A stretch of 64,000 bases of DNA from Bermanella sp034110565 (GCA_034110565.1 JAWUYY010000008.1:62001-126000); one strand, 5' to 3'; positions 42,690 to 52,110 are shown, numbered from the stretch's first letter. Made by a program: numbers and translations. Notes: a model not told the origin generated them from the sequence alone.

Positions 42690-43418
42690 ATGGACAAGTT
42701 ATTTTCATCAGCATTAGCATCTGGCTTGCTGCTTGTCACTCAGTTAGCACACTCAAGTTCGCCTACTGATTACGACACCATTTGCCAGTGTGTAGATCCC
42801 TACAATGGTGTACGCCAAATCCCTGTGACCATCCGTGACTTTAAGGACTCACACCCTGATTTTGAAAGCTACGATGGCGTTGAAACAGGCATTGTTGAAA
42901 CAAACTTAGGAGAAGATGGGCGTCCTGTTTATGCCAAAGAAGGCAAAAAAAGTAAAACAACTACCGATGCTGCCAGTTTTGACCAGTGGTATCGCAATGT
43001 GCCTGGTATTAATACCACGCTGAACAAAACGCTAAAAATGACCCAAGTTAAACCAGAACTTTGGGAGTACTCTAATTCTAAGTTCTTCCCAATTAACAAT
43101 GAAGGGTTCGGCAACCAAGGTAATAATTACAATTATCACTTTACCTTGGAAACCCACTTGAAATTCTTTTATGTCCCGGGCGGCACATTTAGCTTTGAAG
43201 GTGATGACGACTTATGGATTTTCATCAACGGCAAGCTCGCTATTGATTTAGGTGGTGTTCACGGCGCACTTAAGAAAGTCATTAAACTCGATGATTATGC
43301 TCAAGAGCTAGGCATCGAGCCGTACAACACTTATAGCTTTGATTTATTCTTTGCTGAAAGGCACTTATATGCGTCTAACTTCAAGTTCCAAACCACGTTT
43401 GAGTTGCAGTGTTTGTAA
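42690..43418 (+). CDS. Secreted fibro-slime domain protein 2
   Basis: This 242-residue paralog of the preceding gene has the same length, a signal peptide (QLAHSS) and the same N-terminal DYDTICQCVDPYNGVRQIPV. The domain hallmarks are GDDDLWIFINGKLAIDLGG and FDLFFAERHLYASNFKF. Divergence concentrates in the middle (about residues 55-130) and near residues 195-215, so the pair may have specialised. It is transcribed from its own duplicated promoter. Confidence 0.88.
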   Translation: MDKLFSSALASGLLLVTQLAHSSSPTDYDTICQCVDPYNGVRQIPVTIRDFKDSHPDFESYDGVETGIVETNLGEDGRPVYAKEGKKSKTTTDAASFDQWYRNVPGINTTLNKTLKMTQVKPELWEYSNSKFFPINNEGFGNQGNNYNYHFTLETHLKFFYVPGGTFSFEGDDDLWIFINGKLAIDLGGVHGALKKVIKLDDYAQELGIEPYNTYSFDLFFAERHLYASNFKFQTTFELQCL

Positions 43419-43442
43419 GTTAAGTGCTTAACCATTAAAAAC

Positions 43443-43474
43443 AAAAACGGGAGCTTAATTAGCTCCCGTTTTTT
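43443..43474. terminator. Bidirectional terminator
   Basis: AAAAACGGGAGCT and AGCTCCCGTTTTT form a 13-bp stem with a 5-base loop, flanked by A and T runs. It ends both the second fibro-slime gene and the convergent CvfB-like gene. Confidence 0.9.
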
Positions 43475-43488
43475 TGTGTCCAAGCTTA

Positions 43489-44337
43489 TTATTTATCTTC
43501 ATCACTTAATAAATAAATACCGTCTTTTTCAATTCGAATTAAACGCTGTTTATATAAAGTACCAATCGCTTGTTTGTAGCTATTTTTGCTACAATTAAAT
43601 TTCTTTTTAATATCTTCTGGTGAGCTTTTGTCGCTTAGCGGAATAAAACCACCCTCTTTGGTTAGCAATTCAAGTACATCGCCCGCCAGCCCTTCTACAC
43701 GAGCAAAGCCTGGCTTTTGCATAATGATTTCAATCTTTTGATCTTCGCGCACTCGCTTAACAAACGCGGTCAGTTTATCACCACGGTTAAGTGGCTGGAA
43801 AACATCGGAATGATAAATCAATCCCCAATAAATGCCGTCTACTACAACTTTAATCCCTAGGTCAGTTTTCGCACCTATGATTATATTGACTTCATCGCCA
43901 GTTTTATAAGCACTGGTTTCATCAGTATCGTATAAAAACGTATCAAGCTTAGTCGATGCAGTTAAACGATCTGAATCATCTAAGTAAATGCGCACTAACA
44001 CTTTACGGCCTTTTTCTAAGCGATTACTTTGCTCAGAAAACGGCACAAGAATGTCACGTTGTAACCCAATATCTAAAAACGCACCCACTGGACTTTCGTC
44101 TACCACATTTAAGTAAGCAAAATCCCCCACCATGGCTAATGGTGTTTGGGTGGTAGCGATTAGACGGTCTTCACTGTCGCGATAAATGAACACATTGACG
44201 TTATCGCCAACTTTCATTTCTTCTGTGGTGTATTGCTTAGGCAATAAAATCTCACCATGAGTGCCGCCATCTAACTGCAAACCACGAGGGAGCTGGCGCA
44301 GGACGGTTAATTCATTAAAGCGGCCGATATCTAGCAT
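43489..44337 (-). CDS. CvfB-like S1-domain RNA-binding protein
   Basis: The 282-residue protein has tandem S1-like OB domains (for example LQLDGGTHGEILLPKQY and GAFLDIGLQRDILVPFSEQ). A C-terminal winged helix (about 220-280, FNCSKNSYKQAIGTLYKQRLI) follows. This is the CvfB/YitL architecture. The family binds RNA, and in Staphylococcus it affects virulence gene expression; the role in gammaproteobacteria is not well defined. Monocistronic, lying 25 bases after the methyltransferase stop. Confidence 0.88.
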   Translation of the reverse strand: MLDIGRFNELTVLRQLPRGLQLDGGTHGEILLPKQYTTEEMKVGDNVNVFIYRDSEDRLIATTQTPLAMVGDFAYLNVVDESPVGAFLDIGLQRDILVPFSEQSNRLEKGRKVLVRIYLDDSDRLTASTKLDTFLYDTDETSAYKTGDEVNIIIGAKTDLGIKVVVDGIYWGLIYHSDVFQPLNRGDKLTAFVKRVREDQKIEIIMQKPGFARVEGLAGDVLELLTKEGGFIPLSDKSSPEDIKKKFNCSKNSYKQAIGTLYKQRLIRIEKDGIYLLSDEDK

Positions 44338-44362
44338 AATGCTCTCACTGTATTTAGGCGTG

Positions 44363-45019
44363 TCACTTTGGCGTCAAACGGTACAGCCGTTGAAATAACT
44401 CAGGCAAACCGTTTTGTTCAAAGCGTGGTTCATGTTGAATAATATTAGCGCTCTTTAGCTCTTCTATGGCATAAGTCGCCTGATAGTGCTCACGGACTTC
44501 AGCGTCGCTTAATGCAAACGGAGGCCCTGACATCAATGCTTGCTGGTAATCCAGTGTGATCAAGCACTGGCTTGCCTTTGGGCAAAGCTGCATAATTTTA
44601 TGTGTGTAGTGTTGACGCATATCTTGTGGCAGTGCGATTAACGCAGCGCGATCATACACCCAATCCACATCACTCACATCGGTTTGGCTCAGTAGAAAAA
44701 AGTCACCGACATATACGCTCAAACGTTCTGCCCGATAACACACACCGCCCGCCCACGTGCTGATTTTTGGCGTAAGCTGTAAGCGTTCAAAAACCGCTTT
44801 TATTGCTTCTTCACTTAGTTCATTAGCCGTAACGTGATGGCCCTGCTGATAAAAAAAATCTAAATCCAAGCTCTTGCCACAAAGCGGTACAAATACATGG
44901 CAAGGGCCGGTATTGGGATAGAGTTCAGGCCAATGAGTCACAAGCCAAGGGTGAGGCTTGGATAAGTGAAAACCTGTTTCATTTTTTTGCCATTTATTAA
45001 GCCAGAATTGCGCTTCCAC
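44363..45019 (-). CDS. tpm: Thiopurine S-methyltransferase
   Basis: This protein of about 218 residues has the bacterial TPMT start EAQFWLNKWQKNETGFHL. The SAM-binding regions HVFVPLCGKSLDLDFFYQQG and VDWVYDRAALIALP are present. The bacterial enzymes methylate thiopurines and also selenium and tellurium oxyanions (established). AAGGAGG lies 6 bases before a GTG at 45019, which I take as the start; the frame continues to 45046. The ribosome site lies inside the last codons of ygfX, implying coupling. Confidence 0.92.
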   Translation of the reverse strand: MEAQFWLNKWQKNETGFHLSKPHPWLVTHWPELYPNTGPCHVFVPLCGKSLDLDFFYQQGHHVTANELSEEAIKAVFERLQLTPKISTWAGGVCYRAERLSVYVGDFFLLSQTDVSDVDWVYDRAALIALPQDMRQHYTHKIMQLCPKASQCLITLDYQQALMSGPPFALSDAEVREHYQATYAIEELKSANIIQHEPRFEQNGLPELFQRLYRLTPK

Positions 45020-45020
45020 G

Positions 45021-45500
45021 TTAGACCTCCTTACCCTGATATTCACTACGCATCAAGGCGATAAATTGCCGAAAAGACTCAGCTTCACAGGCATCATACA
45101 CAATAATATCCCACTGCCAGCGCGGTTTTTTTTGCGTGGGCGCTTCGATGCACTTTTTATATTGAATGATGACACACGACGGCCAAACTTGTTGCGCGAC
45201 CATATCAACTGCCATCCAGTCTTGTGCTTGCTTTAAACGGGCTTGGCCATTAAAAAAGTGCCACTGGCGAGGCTGAAGAAAAGCCAGCTCACCTCGCCAT
45301 AGCTTTTTGACATAAAGACTTTGAACAATAAACAATGGGCATAAGGCTAGTAACACAACCCAATGGAAATACGCACAGATCACCGAAAGGTAAGCCAATA
45401 TGAATCCAACATGGGTAGCATAGAGGCTTCGCATTAATAACGGCGACGCCGATACCGACAGGTTAACTGGGTTGTACACGTTTAAGTATAATATCCACAA
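45021..45500 (-). CDS. ygfX: YgfX-like membrane protein
   Basis: This protein of about 150 residues has two adjacent hydrophobic segments (about 30-48 and 50-68) and the WRGELAFLQPRQWHF stretch typical of YgfX. Its overlap with the 3' end of sdhE is the conserved arrangement. In E. coli, YgfX is the membrane protein encoded with SdhE and has been proposed as a toxin acting on cytoskeletal proteins. The start is unclear; a GTG at 45479 is an alternative to the frame start at 45500. Confidence 0.8.
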   Translation of the reverse strand: MWILYLNVYNPVNLSVSASPLLMRSLYATHVGFILAYLSVICAYFHWVVLLALCPLFIVQSLYVKKLWRGELAFLQPRQWHFFNGQARLKQAQDWMAVDMVAQQVWPSCVIIQYKKCIEAPTQKKPRWQWDIIVYDACEAESFRQFIALMRSEYQGKEV

Positions 45501-45747
45501 TGTCAGCTAAATCTTGATCATCAGAGCGGCCTGTTTGCATAAACCACTTAAACAAATCAGGGTCTTCACACTCTAACAGCTTACGATACTTGGCTTTGTT
45601 GTCTTCGCTTAAATCACTGTACGCATCTTCAAGAAACGGCAGTAATAAAAGGTCCAGCTCAAGCATGCCTCGACGACTGTGCCACCATAGGCGTTTCTTC
45701 TCTGTGGCCAATTGCTCGGCGGTCATTAGTGAGCGATCTTCTGACAC
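45463..45747 (-). CDS. sdhE: FAD assembly factor SdhE
   Basis: SdhE promotes covalent flavinylation of succinate dehydrogenase. The protein of about 94 residues has the diagnostic RRGMLELDLLLLPF with the RGMxExD motif, and LLECEDPDLFKWFM. AGAGG lies 5 bases before a GTG at 45747, which I prefer to the GTG at 45753 and the ATG further in. It is paired with ygfX downstream and divergent from ygfZ, as in many gammaproteobacteria. Confidence 0.93.
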   Translation of the reverse strand: MSEDRSLMTAEQLATEKKRLWWHSRRGMLELDLLLLPFLEDAYSDLSEDNKAKYRKLLECEDPDLFKWFMQTGRSDDQDLADIVDIILKRVQPS

Positions 45748-45892
45748 AGGCACCTCTTACATACTAACTAGTAGGATAATTTGGGCCGCAGTATAACATC
45801 GACCTCTTAAATATGGGAAAACCTATGGCGTGAAAGCGTCGGTTTACGTGGAATAAAGGGTTTCATAAGGAAAGGATTTACCCTTGACGCTA

Positions 45893-45915
45893 AACCCGAG
45901 TAAAATACTCGGGTT
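45893..45915 (+). other. Stem-loop immediately upstream of ygfZ
   Basis: AACCCGAGTA and TACTCGGGTT form a perfect 10-bp stem with a 3-base loop. It ends about 9 bases before the TTAGGAG ribosome site of ygfZ. The arms are not followed by a T run, so a leader structure or an operator is likelier than a terminator. Confidence 0.5.
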
Positions 45916-45933
45916 ATTAATTAGGAGTTATCC

Positions 45934-46929
45934 ATGGCTGACACTTGGTCTGAATTAGCGCCACCGACTACTCAAAACCCCGTTTTTGATTGCGCTGTCT
46001 ACCCCATTGAGGATCTACAGGTTCTATCGGTTATTGGCCCTGACAGTAAAAAATTCATGCAAGGTCAGTTCACTTGCAACCTTAACGAGATCACACAAAC
46101 GCACTTTCGCCCAGGTGCCTGTTGCAACGCTAAGGGCCGAATGGTCACTAGTTTTACGCTACTTCAGCGTGAAGAAGGCCATTATTTACTTTCGCTAGAT
46201 GCCTCATTAACAGACATCACGCTTAACCATTTAAAAAAATATATGGTGTTCTTTAAGACCCAGATGCAACCTGCCGACTACCTATTGGCAGGAGTTCAAG
46301 GGCCAGATGCAGACACAGCACTGGCCAGCGTATTTGGAAGTGTCCCACAACATGATTATGAACAGATAATCGTTAATGGGCACATCTTAGTCAAACTCCC
46401 TCACGGGGCTGGCTTTCAATTATATCTTGAGACGAGTCTAGCTAAAGAAAGTCTCAGGGACTTAATAAGTAAGTGCACACTATCAACAAATATCAAGTGG
46501 AATGAGAATAAAATTCACCACGGTCTAGGAAGCGTCAGCGCTGACACCAGCGAAACCTTTATCCCACAAATGATGAATTTCGCCCAAGCTGGTGGTATTA
46601 GCTTTAACAAAGGCTGTTACACCGGTCAAGAAATCATCGCCCGCATGCAGTATCTGGGGAAGTTAAAGCGACACATGTATCGCTTAGGGTTTGATAGCCA
46701 GATCGACCTTCATGCTGGAGATGAGGTATATATAAGTGGGCAAAATAATCCAATTGGGCAGGTCATCAATGCCGTTAACTGCAACGCTCAACAGCAAGCG
46801 CTCGTGGTTCTCGAAGACAAAGCTCTGCCTAAATTGGCAGAAGGTGCAATTTATGTAGGTCCCAAGCAAGTAATTGCGAAGGAGCTGCTATCCTTACCTT
46901 ATGACGTAATAGACGAACAGCCAGAATAA
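45934..46929 (+). CDS. ygfZ: Folate-binding Fe-S cluster protein YgfZ
   Basis: YgfZ is a folate-dependent protein needed for synthesis or repair of some iron-sulfur clusters. The 331 residues include the diagnostic motif KGCYTGQE (Cys near residue 229). TTAGGAG lies 6 bases before the ATG. It is divergent from sdhE-ygfX. Confidence 0.95.
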   Translation: MADTWSELAPPTTQNPVFDCAVYPIEDLQVLSVIGPDSKKFMQGQFTCNLNEITQTHFRPGACCNAKGRMVTSFTLLQREEGHYLLSLDASLTDITLNHLKKYMVFFKTQMQPADYLLAGVQGPDADTALASVFGSVPQHDYEQIIVNGHILVKLPHGAGFQLYLETSLAKESLRDLISKCTLSTNIKWNENKIHHGLGSVSADTSETFIPQMMNFAQAGGISFNKGCYTGQEIIARMQYLGKLKRHMYRLGFDSQIDLHAGDEVYISGQNNPIGQVINAVNCNAQQQALVVLEDKALPKLAEGAIYVGPKQVIAKELLSLPYDVIDEQPE

Positions 46930-46980
46930 CCTTATCTAGGGAGCTGGCTTGGCGTCGAAAGAAAAGGACAAGGACAGCCC

Positions 46981-47805
46981 ATGGCCAGCTTATTAGAAAC
47001 CGTTGCCACCGAACTCATCGATCAGATCAAGCAAGACACCCTAGTGCTGCCAAGTTTGCCAGAGGTGTGTTTAAAAGTTCGTGATGTGGCAGAAGACATT
47101 GAAACCACTATTCCTCAACTAGCAGGCCTGATCATCCAAGATGCTGCGCTCTCTGCGCGCATCATTAAGGTGGCTAATAGCCCACTGGTACGAACCCCAT
47201 CAGAAGTCACCGATCTTGTGACTGCAATTAATCGACTTGGTATCAACTTTACTTCCAATCTTGCTATGGGCTTGGCCATGGAGCAGCTATTCCAAGCCAC
47301 CAGCGATGTGGTTGACCGCCGTATGCGAAGCATTTGGCAACAAAGTTCTCAAGTGGCATCTATTAGTCATGTATTGGCGGGTCACTACACCAAACTACAC
47401 CCTGAACAAGCCATGCTAGCTGGGTTAATCCATAAAATTGGCGCACTGCCTGTGCTCACATATGCCGAAGACAATAATGCGCTTCTTAATGATGCATTCG
47501 CTTTAGATAAGCTCGTCGAAAAGTTACACCCACTAATCGGCAGTCACATTTTAAAAGCATGGCGCTTTCCGAAAGAGATACTTAATGTGCCCGGGCAATA
47601 TCTAAAATTTGACCGTGACGGTGACAGCGCTGACTACGCAGACATTGTCACTGTGGCGGTACTGCAAACCCACGTCAATACTGAACACCCTTTCGCTAAA
47701 TTGGACTGGGGAACCATCAAAGCCTTTGATCGTGTTGGCATATCCCCAAATATGGAAGAGTCTGAAGTCATTGATATTGATGATATATCTGGGTTATTAA
47801 GCTGA
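46981..47805 (+). CDS. HDOD-domain signalling protein
   Basis: The 274-residue protein consists mainly of an HDOD domain (about 20-215, with LPSLPEVCLKVRDVAED, AALSARIIKVANSPLVR and MLAGLIHKIGALPVLTYAED). HDOD proteins lack HD-phosphohydrolase activity and act in signalling, often linked to motility or cell-cycle control (family knowledge). No other domain is seen. It follows ygfZ by 51 bases in the same direction. Confidence 0.9.
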   Translation: MASLLETVATELIDQIKQDTLVLPSLPEVCLKVRDVAEDIETTIPQLAGLIIQDAALSARIIKVANSPLVRTPSEVTDLVTAINRLGINFTSNLAMGLAMEQLFQATSDVVDRRMRSIWQQSSQVASISHVLAGHYTKLHPEQAMLAGLIHKIGALPVLTYAEDNNALLNDAFALDKLVEKLHPLIGSHILKAWRFPKEILNVPGQYLKFDRDGDSADYADIVTVAVLQTHVNTEHPFAKLDWGTIKAFDRVGISPNMEESEVIDIDDISGLLS

Positions 47806-47865
47806 TCCGGCAAAAACGATTAGTTCAACTATACTAATATCACTCACCATGACAGGGATAGCTCC

Positions 47866-48453
47866 ATGGCTGAAAAAAATGAACGTCTAATTGATCGCGA
47901 CCCAAATGCTGAAGATGAATCTGAAGCAGGTGAGAGCGTGCCTTTTTATAAGAACTCAACCTTTGTATTAGTGCTTAAACTGAGTGTCACACTCGGTCTC
48001 GTCAGTACGCTAATCACTGGATTAATCATAACGAATTCACGTCTTAGTGGTGTAGAGGACTTATTCAAAGATACCCTCACTCAGGTCTCGCAAGTGTCAG
48101 AACAGCAGAAAATAATGATTGAAAACCTCAAGACACTCACCTCAGATCATCAACTTTTAGTCGCCAAAGTAGAGACATTTAATCTCGACAGCGCTCAAGG
48201 GGAGCTTAGCCAGGCCCTTAATATCCTAGATACTCAGAGTAAAGCCATTGATAAGCAATTGGCCGTGACTCGTAACGGCTTAATTAGTTTATCCCGGATG
48301 ATTCAAGGCAGCCGTGTATGGCAAGAAGATTACAGCGGCCAATACAAGCAATTGTTTGAACACAATAAAGAAATCAAATTGATGATTAACGATCTACGCG
48401 GCATCCAAGCTGTTAAACGAGAAGAACCTCAGTACATTGAAATGGATTTTTAA
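47866..48453 (+). CDS. Membrane-anchored coiled-coil protein of unknown function
   Basis: The 195-residue protein has a charged cytoplasmic N-terminus and one transmembrane helix (about 33-57, LVLKLSVTLGLVSTLITGLI). A periplasmic region that looks coiled-coil follows (LFKDTLTQVSQVSEQQKIMI). I do not recognise the family. It follows the HDOD gene by 60 bases and may be co-transcribed with it. Confidence 0.8.
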   Translation: MAEKNERLIDRDPNAEDESEAGESVPFYKNSTFVLVLKLSVTLGLVSTLITGLIITNSRLSGVEDLFKDTLTQVSQVSEQQKIMIENLKTLTSDHQLLVAKVETFNLDSAQGELSQALNILDTQSKAIDKQLAVTRNGLISLSRMIQGSRVWQEDYSGQYKQLFEHNKEIKLMINDLRGIQAVKREEPQYIEMDF

Positions 48454-48514
48454 TATCCAGCCTTCTGTTTTTTTTCTACAATGACCCGCTTATTGCTACA
48501 TAAATAGGCAGGTC

Positions 48515-48955
48515 ATGTCCATTGTTCCGTCACAACTGCATTTTACAGAATGGCAAGGTGAACACTTTCGCCCCGTTAACCAATTCTATAAAAAACAAAA
48601 GCATAAAGGCAGTGCGAGCGGTGATGAACGAGTGTTTATCATTGAATACGGCGAAGCGATTATTGCAGCCGTCAGGCTGGTACCCCACGACGACTATTAC
48701 TGGCTTAGAAGCTTATATGTTGAGCAAACCTTACAAGGGCAATCTCTAGGCTCGCAACTATTAAGCTTTGTGCAAGTGAACATACACACAGCGATTTATT
48801 GCTTCCCTTATCTGCACCTTGAGCATTTTTATCAACAAGCTGGTTATGTTTTTGTAGCCGAAAGCGACATGCCGCAAAGTATTCGTCAACTCTACACACG
48901 CTATAACCGAAAAGGCCAAGGTATCTTAGCCATGGCAAAACTACCTAGCCAATAA
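48515..48955 (+). CDS. GNAT-family N-acetyltransferase
   Basis: The 146-residue protein has a GNAT motif A (LRSLYVEQTLQGQSLGSQLL, with the loop QGQSLG) and a C-terminal LEHFYQQAGYVFV strand. The substrate is unknown. It lies 61 bases after the coiled-coil protein gene, in the same direction. Confidence 0.82.
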   Translation: MSIVPSQLHFTEWQGEHFRPVNQFYKKQKHKGSASGDERVFIIEYGEAIIAAVRLVPHDDYYWLRSLYVEQTLQGQSLGSQLLSFVQVNIHTAIYCFPYLHLEHFYQQAGYVFVAESDMPQSIRQLYTRYNRKGQGILAMAKLPSQ

Positions 48956-49109
48956 AGAGTCAAGCACCACCTTCTTCAGCTAACATCTGTACGCCCAAGG
49001 ACACTCATCAATTATCGAGCTTGTCCGAATTTTGTAATTGATAATACGGAGGGTAGAATAGCTCGCCACGCTATACTGACAGCCAGATACATAACAGAGA
49101 AACCAAGCC

Positions 49110-49601
49110 ATGAGTCAATCTAATCGCCTAAGTAAAACCGCCGCAAAACTACAAAATCTACCAGAGTTCATGCGTTCTTTTGCCATGAGTAAAGCATTTG
49201 GTGCGGTGATTAAATATGCAGGGCACTCTGGTGTACGCTTTGAAAAACTGAGCAAAAACGAATGTGTTGTCAGCATTAAAAATAACAAGAAAGTACAAAA
49301 CCACATTGGCGGCGTTCATGCTGCAGCCATGGCCTTGTTAGCCGAAACGGCCACCGGGTTCGTATTTGGTATGAATGTACCGGATAGCAAACTGCCATTA
49401 ATTAAAAAAATGAACATTGATTATGTTAAGCGTTCGACTGGCGATATGCGTGCAGTCGCCACGTTAACCGACGAACAAATACAAACGATTCAAACCGAAG
49501 AAAAAGGTGAGGTTATCGTGCTTGTTACCATTACAGACGAAGCCAACGTAGAACCCATTCATGCCGAAATGACATGGGCATGGACGGGTAAAAAGCGTTA
49601 A
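49110..49601 (+). CDS. DUF4442-type hotdog-fold thioesterase-like protein
   Basis: The 163-residue protein has the hotdog-fold helix and strand pattern IGGVHAAAMALLAETATGFVFG, with MNIDYVKRSTGDMRAVATL. This matches DUF4442/PaaI-like acyl-CoA thioesterases. The substrate is unknown. Located alone between two larger gaps. Confidence 0.8.
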   Translation: MSQSNRLSKTAAKLQNLPEFMRSFAMSKAFGAVIKYAGHSGVRFEKLSKNECVVSIKNNKKVQNHIGGVHAAAMALLAETATGFVFGMNVPDSKLPLIKKMNIDYVKRSTGDMRAVATLTDEQIQTIQTEEKGEVIVLVTITDEANVEPIHAEMTWAWTGKKR

Positions 49602-49919
49602 CCCAAAAAAGTTAATACATTCCTAAACATTTACCCAACTGCGCCATACCATTTATAAGTGGCGCAGTTATTCTTTTAAATTTCACCTCCCACGCCACTT
49701 ATAAATTTCTTGTCTTAATTTGCTACCACACTGGCCAAATTTCACATGGGTGAAATGGCATTCATTCTCTTTACTCAATTGAGTGCGAAAAAGGTCCCTA
49801 GGGCGTGTGCAAACAATCACTCTGACTCCTGCGCGAGCTTACAAGACGAAAGAGCTGCAGAGATATTATTCACAGACGCCTTAACTTCTCGCTCATTCCA
49901 ATCATAAGAAGAGAACGCC
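49602..49919. other. Intergenic region with alternative hairpins
   Basis: This 318-base gap has no supported gene. A hairpin (AACTGCGCCA/TGGCGCAGTT, 49637-49669) lies 36 bases after the DUF4442 gene. It overlaps a second possible stem (ATTTATAAGTGGCG at 49651-49664 with CGCCACTTATAAAT at 49693-49706), so the two are mutually exclusive. A third small hairpin (TTTCAC-ATGG-GTGAAA) lies near 49740. The rest is the upstream region of the secreted hydrolase. Confidence 0.6.
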
Positions 49920-52082
49920 ATGAATAAAGTCACAATCAGTGCATTAGGGCTCTGTGCAAGCCTTGTATGCAGTACTAGCTTAGCCATGTCACAAACGCCA
50001 ACCTCCACACCCCAACCACAAGCTGTAGGTTATAACGGTGACGTTAATGAAATGGCACAACAGTGCTTTTCTATCCAATCACCGAGCACCGGTAATTATT
50101 TAACAAAATACAGCAAAGGCGGCGCGGTAGATGACGGCCTAGGTTATCACTTTATTAACACACCCAAAGACAACGCTAGCCGCTTCTTTATGAAGCCCAC
50201 TGCGTTTGGTAAATATTTAATGACCGATGTCGACGGCCGTTATTTTGCTAGTCATTTACCTGCAGAAATTAGTGCGGGTCGATACGCTGGGAAATTTTCA
50301 GAATGGACCATCAACAAAGAAGACACTGATCGTTACTCATTACATGGCACCGCACTTAATATGAAAGTACGTGCACGTACCAACGCAGGTACCATGTACT
50401 TTTTTGATTTATTAAATCCATTTAACTTTAATAGTGAAAACACCTTCAAACTTATCGCGCAAAACAACTGCACCGATTTCCCAGAAGTCACCACCAATGT
50501 TCAAGGGGATATTAACGCACTTAAAGGTGACATCAACGCGCCTGTACGTGGCTTTGTAGACCCTCACACTCACATAACTTCCTATGAATTCATGGGTGGC
50601 AAAATGATGGCCGGCAAACCTTTCCATCCATGGGGTGTAGAAGAAGCACTAAAAGACAGTAAAGATGTTCACGGTCCTAATGGATCTTTGGATTTAATCG
50701 GTAACATTTATACCTTTGAAGATCCCAATATGCGTTACGACACACGCGGCTGGCCTGAATTCCCTTGGTGGCCTAACCATAAACAAATGAGCCACTCAGG
50801 TTATTACTACAAATGGATTGAGCGTGCTTACCTTTCAGGTATGCGCTTAATGGTCACGGACCTTGTAGAAAACGAAGTGCTTTGTAATATACAAAAAACC
50901 ATCAACCCAGCTAGCTGGATCAACCCAAATAGCTGTAACACCATGGACAGCATTCGTTTACAGGTACAACGCCTACATGAAATGCAAGCCTACATAGACG
51001 CGCAAAGCGGCGGCCCTGGTAAAGGTTTCTTCCAACTGGTTGACTCACCTGAACAAGCTCGCCAAGTTATAGCCAATGGTAAAATGGCAGTATTAATGGG
51101 CGTTGAAGCCAGCGAAACCTTCAATTGTGGCCTCAAAGATACTTGTACCATTCACACCATTGAAACTCAGTTAAACGAGCTATATGACCTAGGTGTTCGT
51201 ACCATATTCCCAACGCATAAATTTGATAACAAGCTAGGTGGCTCTGCCGTTGAAGACGGCATTATGAATCTAGGGCAGTTTTTAGCAGGTGGGCGCTTCT
51301 TTGAAACCAAAGAATGCGATGATCACACTAAAGGCCAAAACTTCACATCAGGCTTTCCTATCATTGGGCAAGTACCAGTACTCAGTGGCATCCTTAACGG
51401 TATCGGTTTGAACCCCGTTTACGATGAAGGCATCGAGCACTGCAACCAACATGGCATCACAGAGTTAGGCGTGTACTTGGTAAACCGCATGATAGATAAA
51501 AACATGCTGATCGAACTTGATCACATGAGTAATGAAACCGCGACCGCCACTATGGATATCGTAGAAGCGCGTAATTACTCAGGTGTTGTCACATCACACA
51601 GCTGGATGCGTGATGCTAAGAATGATCAGGTGCATAACAACACTCGCCGTTTAATTGAAGCCGGTGGTTTCAGTACGCCTTACAACGTAGAAGCCAATTC
51701 ACTCACTGATCGTATCAGCCGATACCTAGACATTGTAGAGCAAACCCCTTACCTAAACGGCGTGGGTTTTGCGACAGACATGAGTGGATTAGGTGGCCAA
51801 GCTGGCCCACGCTATGACACGAATACCGACCCACTTGAATATCCATACACATCCGAATTTGGTTTTGTATTCAATAAACAAGTATCTGGTAATCGCGTCT
51901 TTGACCTCAATACTGATGGTATTGCCCACTACGGTTTAGTCGCCGATCACTTACAGGATATTCGTGAGCAAGCGCCACAACGTATTTATGAATCTGTGAT
52001 GAACTCAGCCGAAGCGTATTTACAAATGTGGGAACGTGCAGAAAGTAGCACCAACTCCGCTCACTATGATCCATTAAATTAA
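49920..52082 (+). CDS. Secreted amidohydrolase / M19 dipeptidase-like protein
   Basis: The 720-residue protein has a signal peptide (ending about TSLAMS). An N-terminal region of about 190 residues is a beta-rich ligand-binding-like domain (FSIQSPSTGNYLTKY). A TIM-barrel hydrolase domain follows with metal motifs DPHTHI (about residue 215), ELDHMS, SHSWMRD and FATDMSG. The SHS...NTRRLIEAGG region resembles M19 membrane dipeptidases. The true substrate is unknown. Followed by a strong terminator. Confidence 0.75.
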   Translation: MNKVTISALGLCASLVCSTSLAMSQTPTSTPQPQAVGYNGDVNEMAQQCFSIQSPSTGNYLTKYSKGGAVDDGLGYHFINTPKDNASRFFMKPTAFGKYLMTDVDGRYFASHLPAEISAGRYAGKFSEWTINKEDTDRYSLHGTALNMKVRARTNAGTMYFFDLLNPFNFNSENTFKLIAQNNCTDFPEVTTNVQGDINALKGDINAPVRGFVDPHTHITSYEFMGGKMMAGKPFHPWGVEEALKDSKDVHGPNGSLDLIGNIYTFEDPNMRYDTRGWPEFPWWPNHKQMSHSGYYYKWIERAYLSGMRLMVTDLVENEVLCNIQKTINPASWINPNSCNTMDSIRLQVQRLHEMQAYIDAQSGGPGKGFFQLVDSPEQARQVIANGKMAVLMGVEASETFNCGLKDTCTIHTIETQLNELYDLGVRTIFPTHKFDNKLGGSAVEDGIMNLGQFLAGGRFFETKECDDHTKGQNFTSGFPIIGQVPVLSGILNGIGLNPVYDEGIEHCNQHGITELGVYLVNRMIDKNMLIELDHMSNETATATMDIVEARNYSGVVTSHSWMRDAKNDQVHNNTRRLIEAGGFSTPYNVEANSLTDRISRYLDIVEQTPYLNGVGFATDMSGLGGQAGPRYDTNTDPLEYPYTSEFGFVFNKQVSGNRVFDLNTDGIAHYGLVADHLQDIREQAPQRIYESVMNSAEAYLQMWERAESSTNSAHYDPLN

Positions 52083-52110
52083 CATTCAAGTTTAAATTTA
52101 AGTAGAATAT

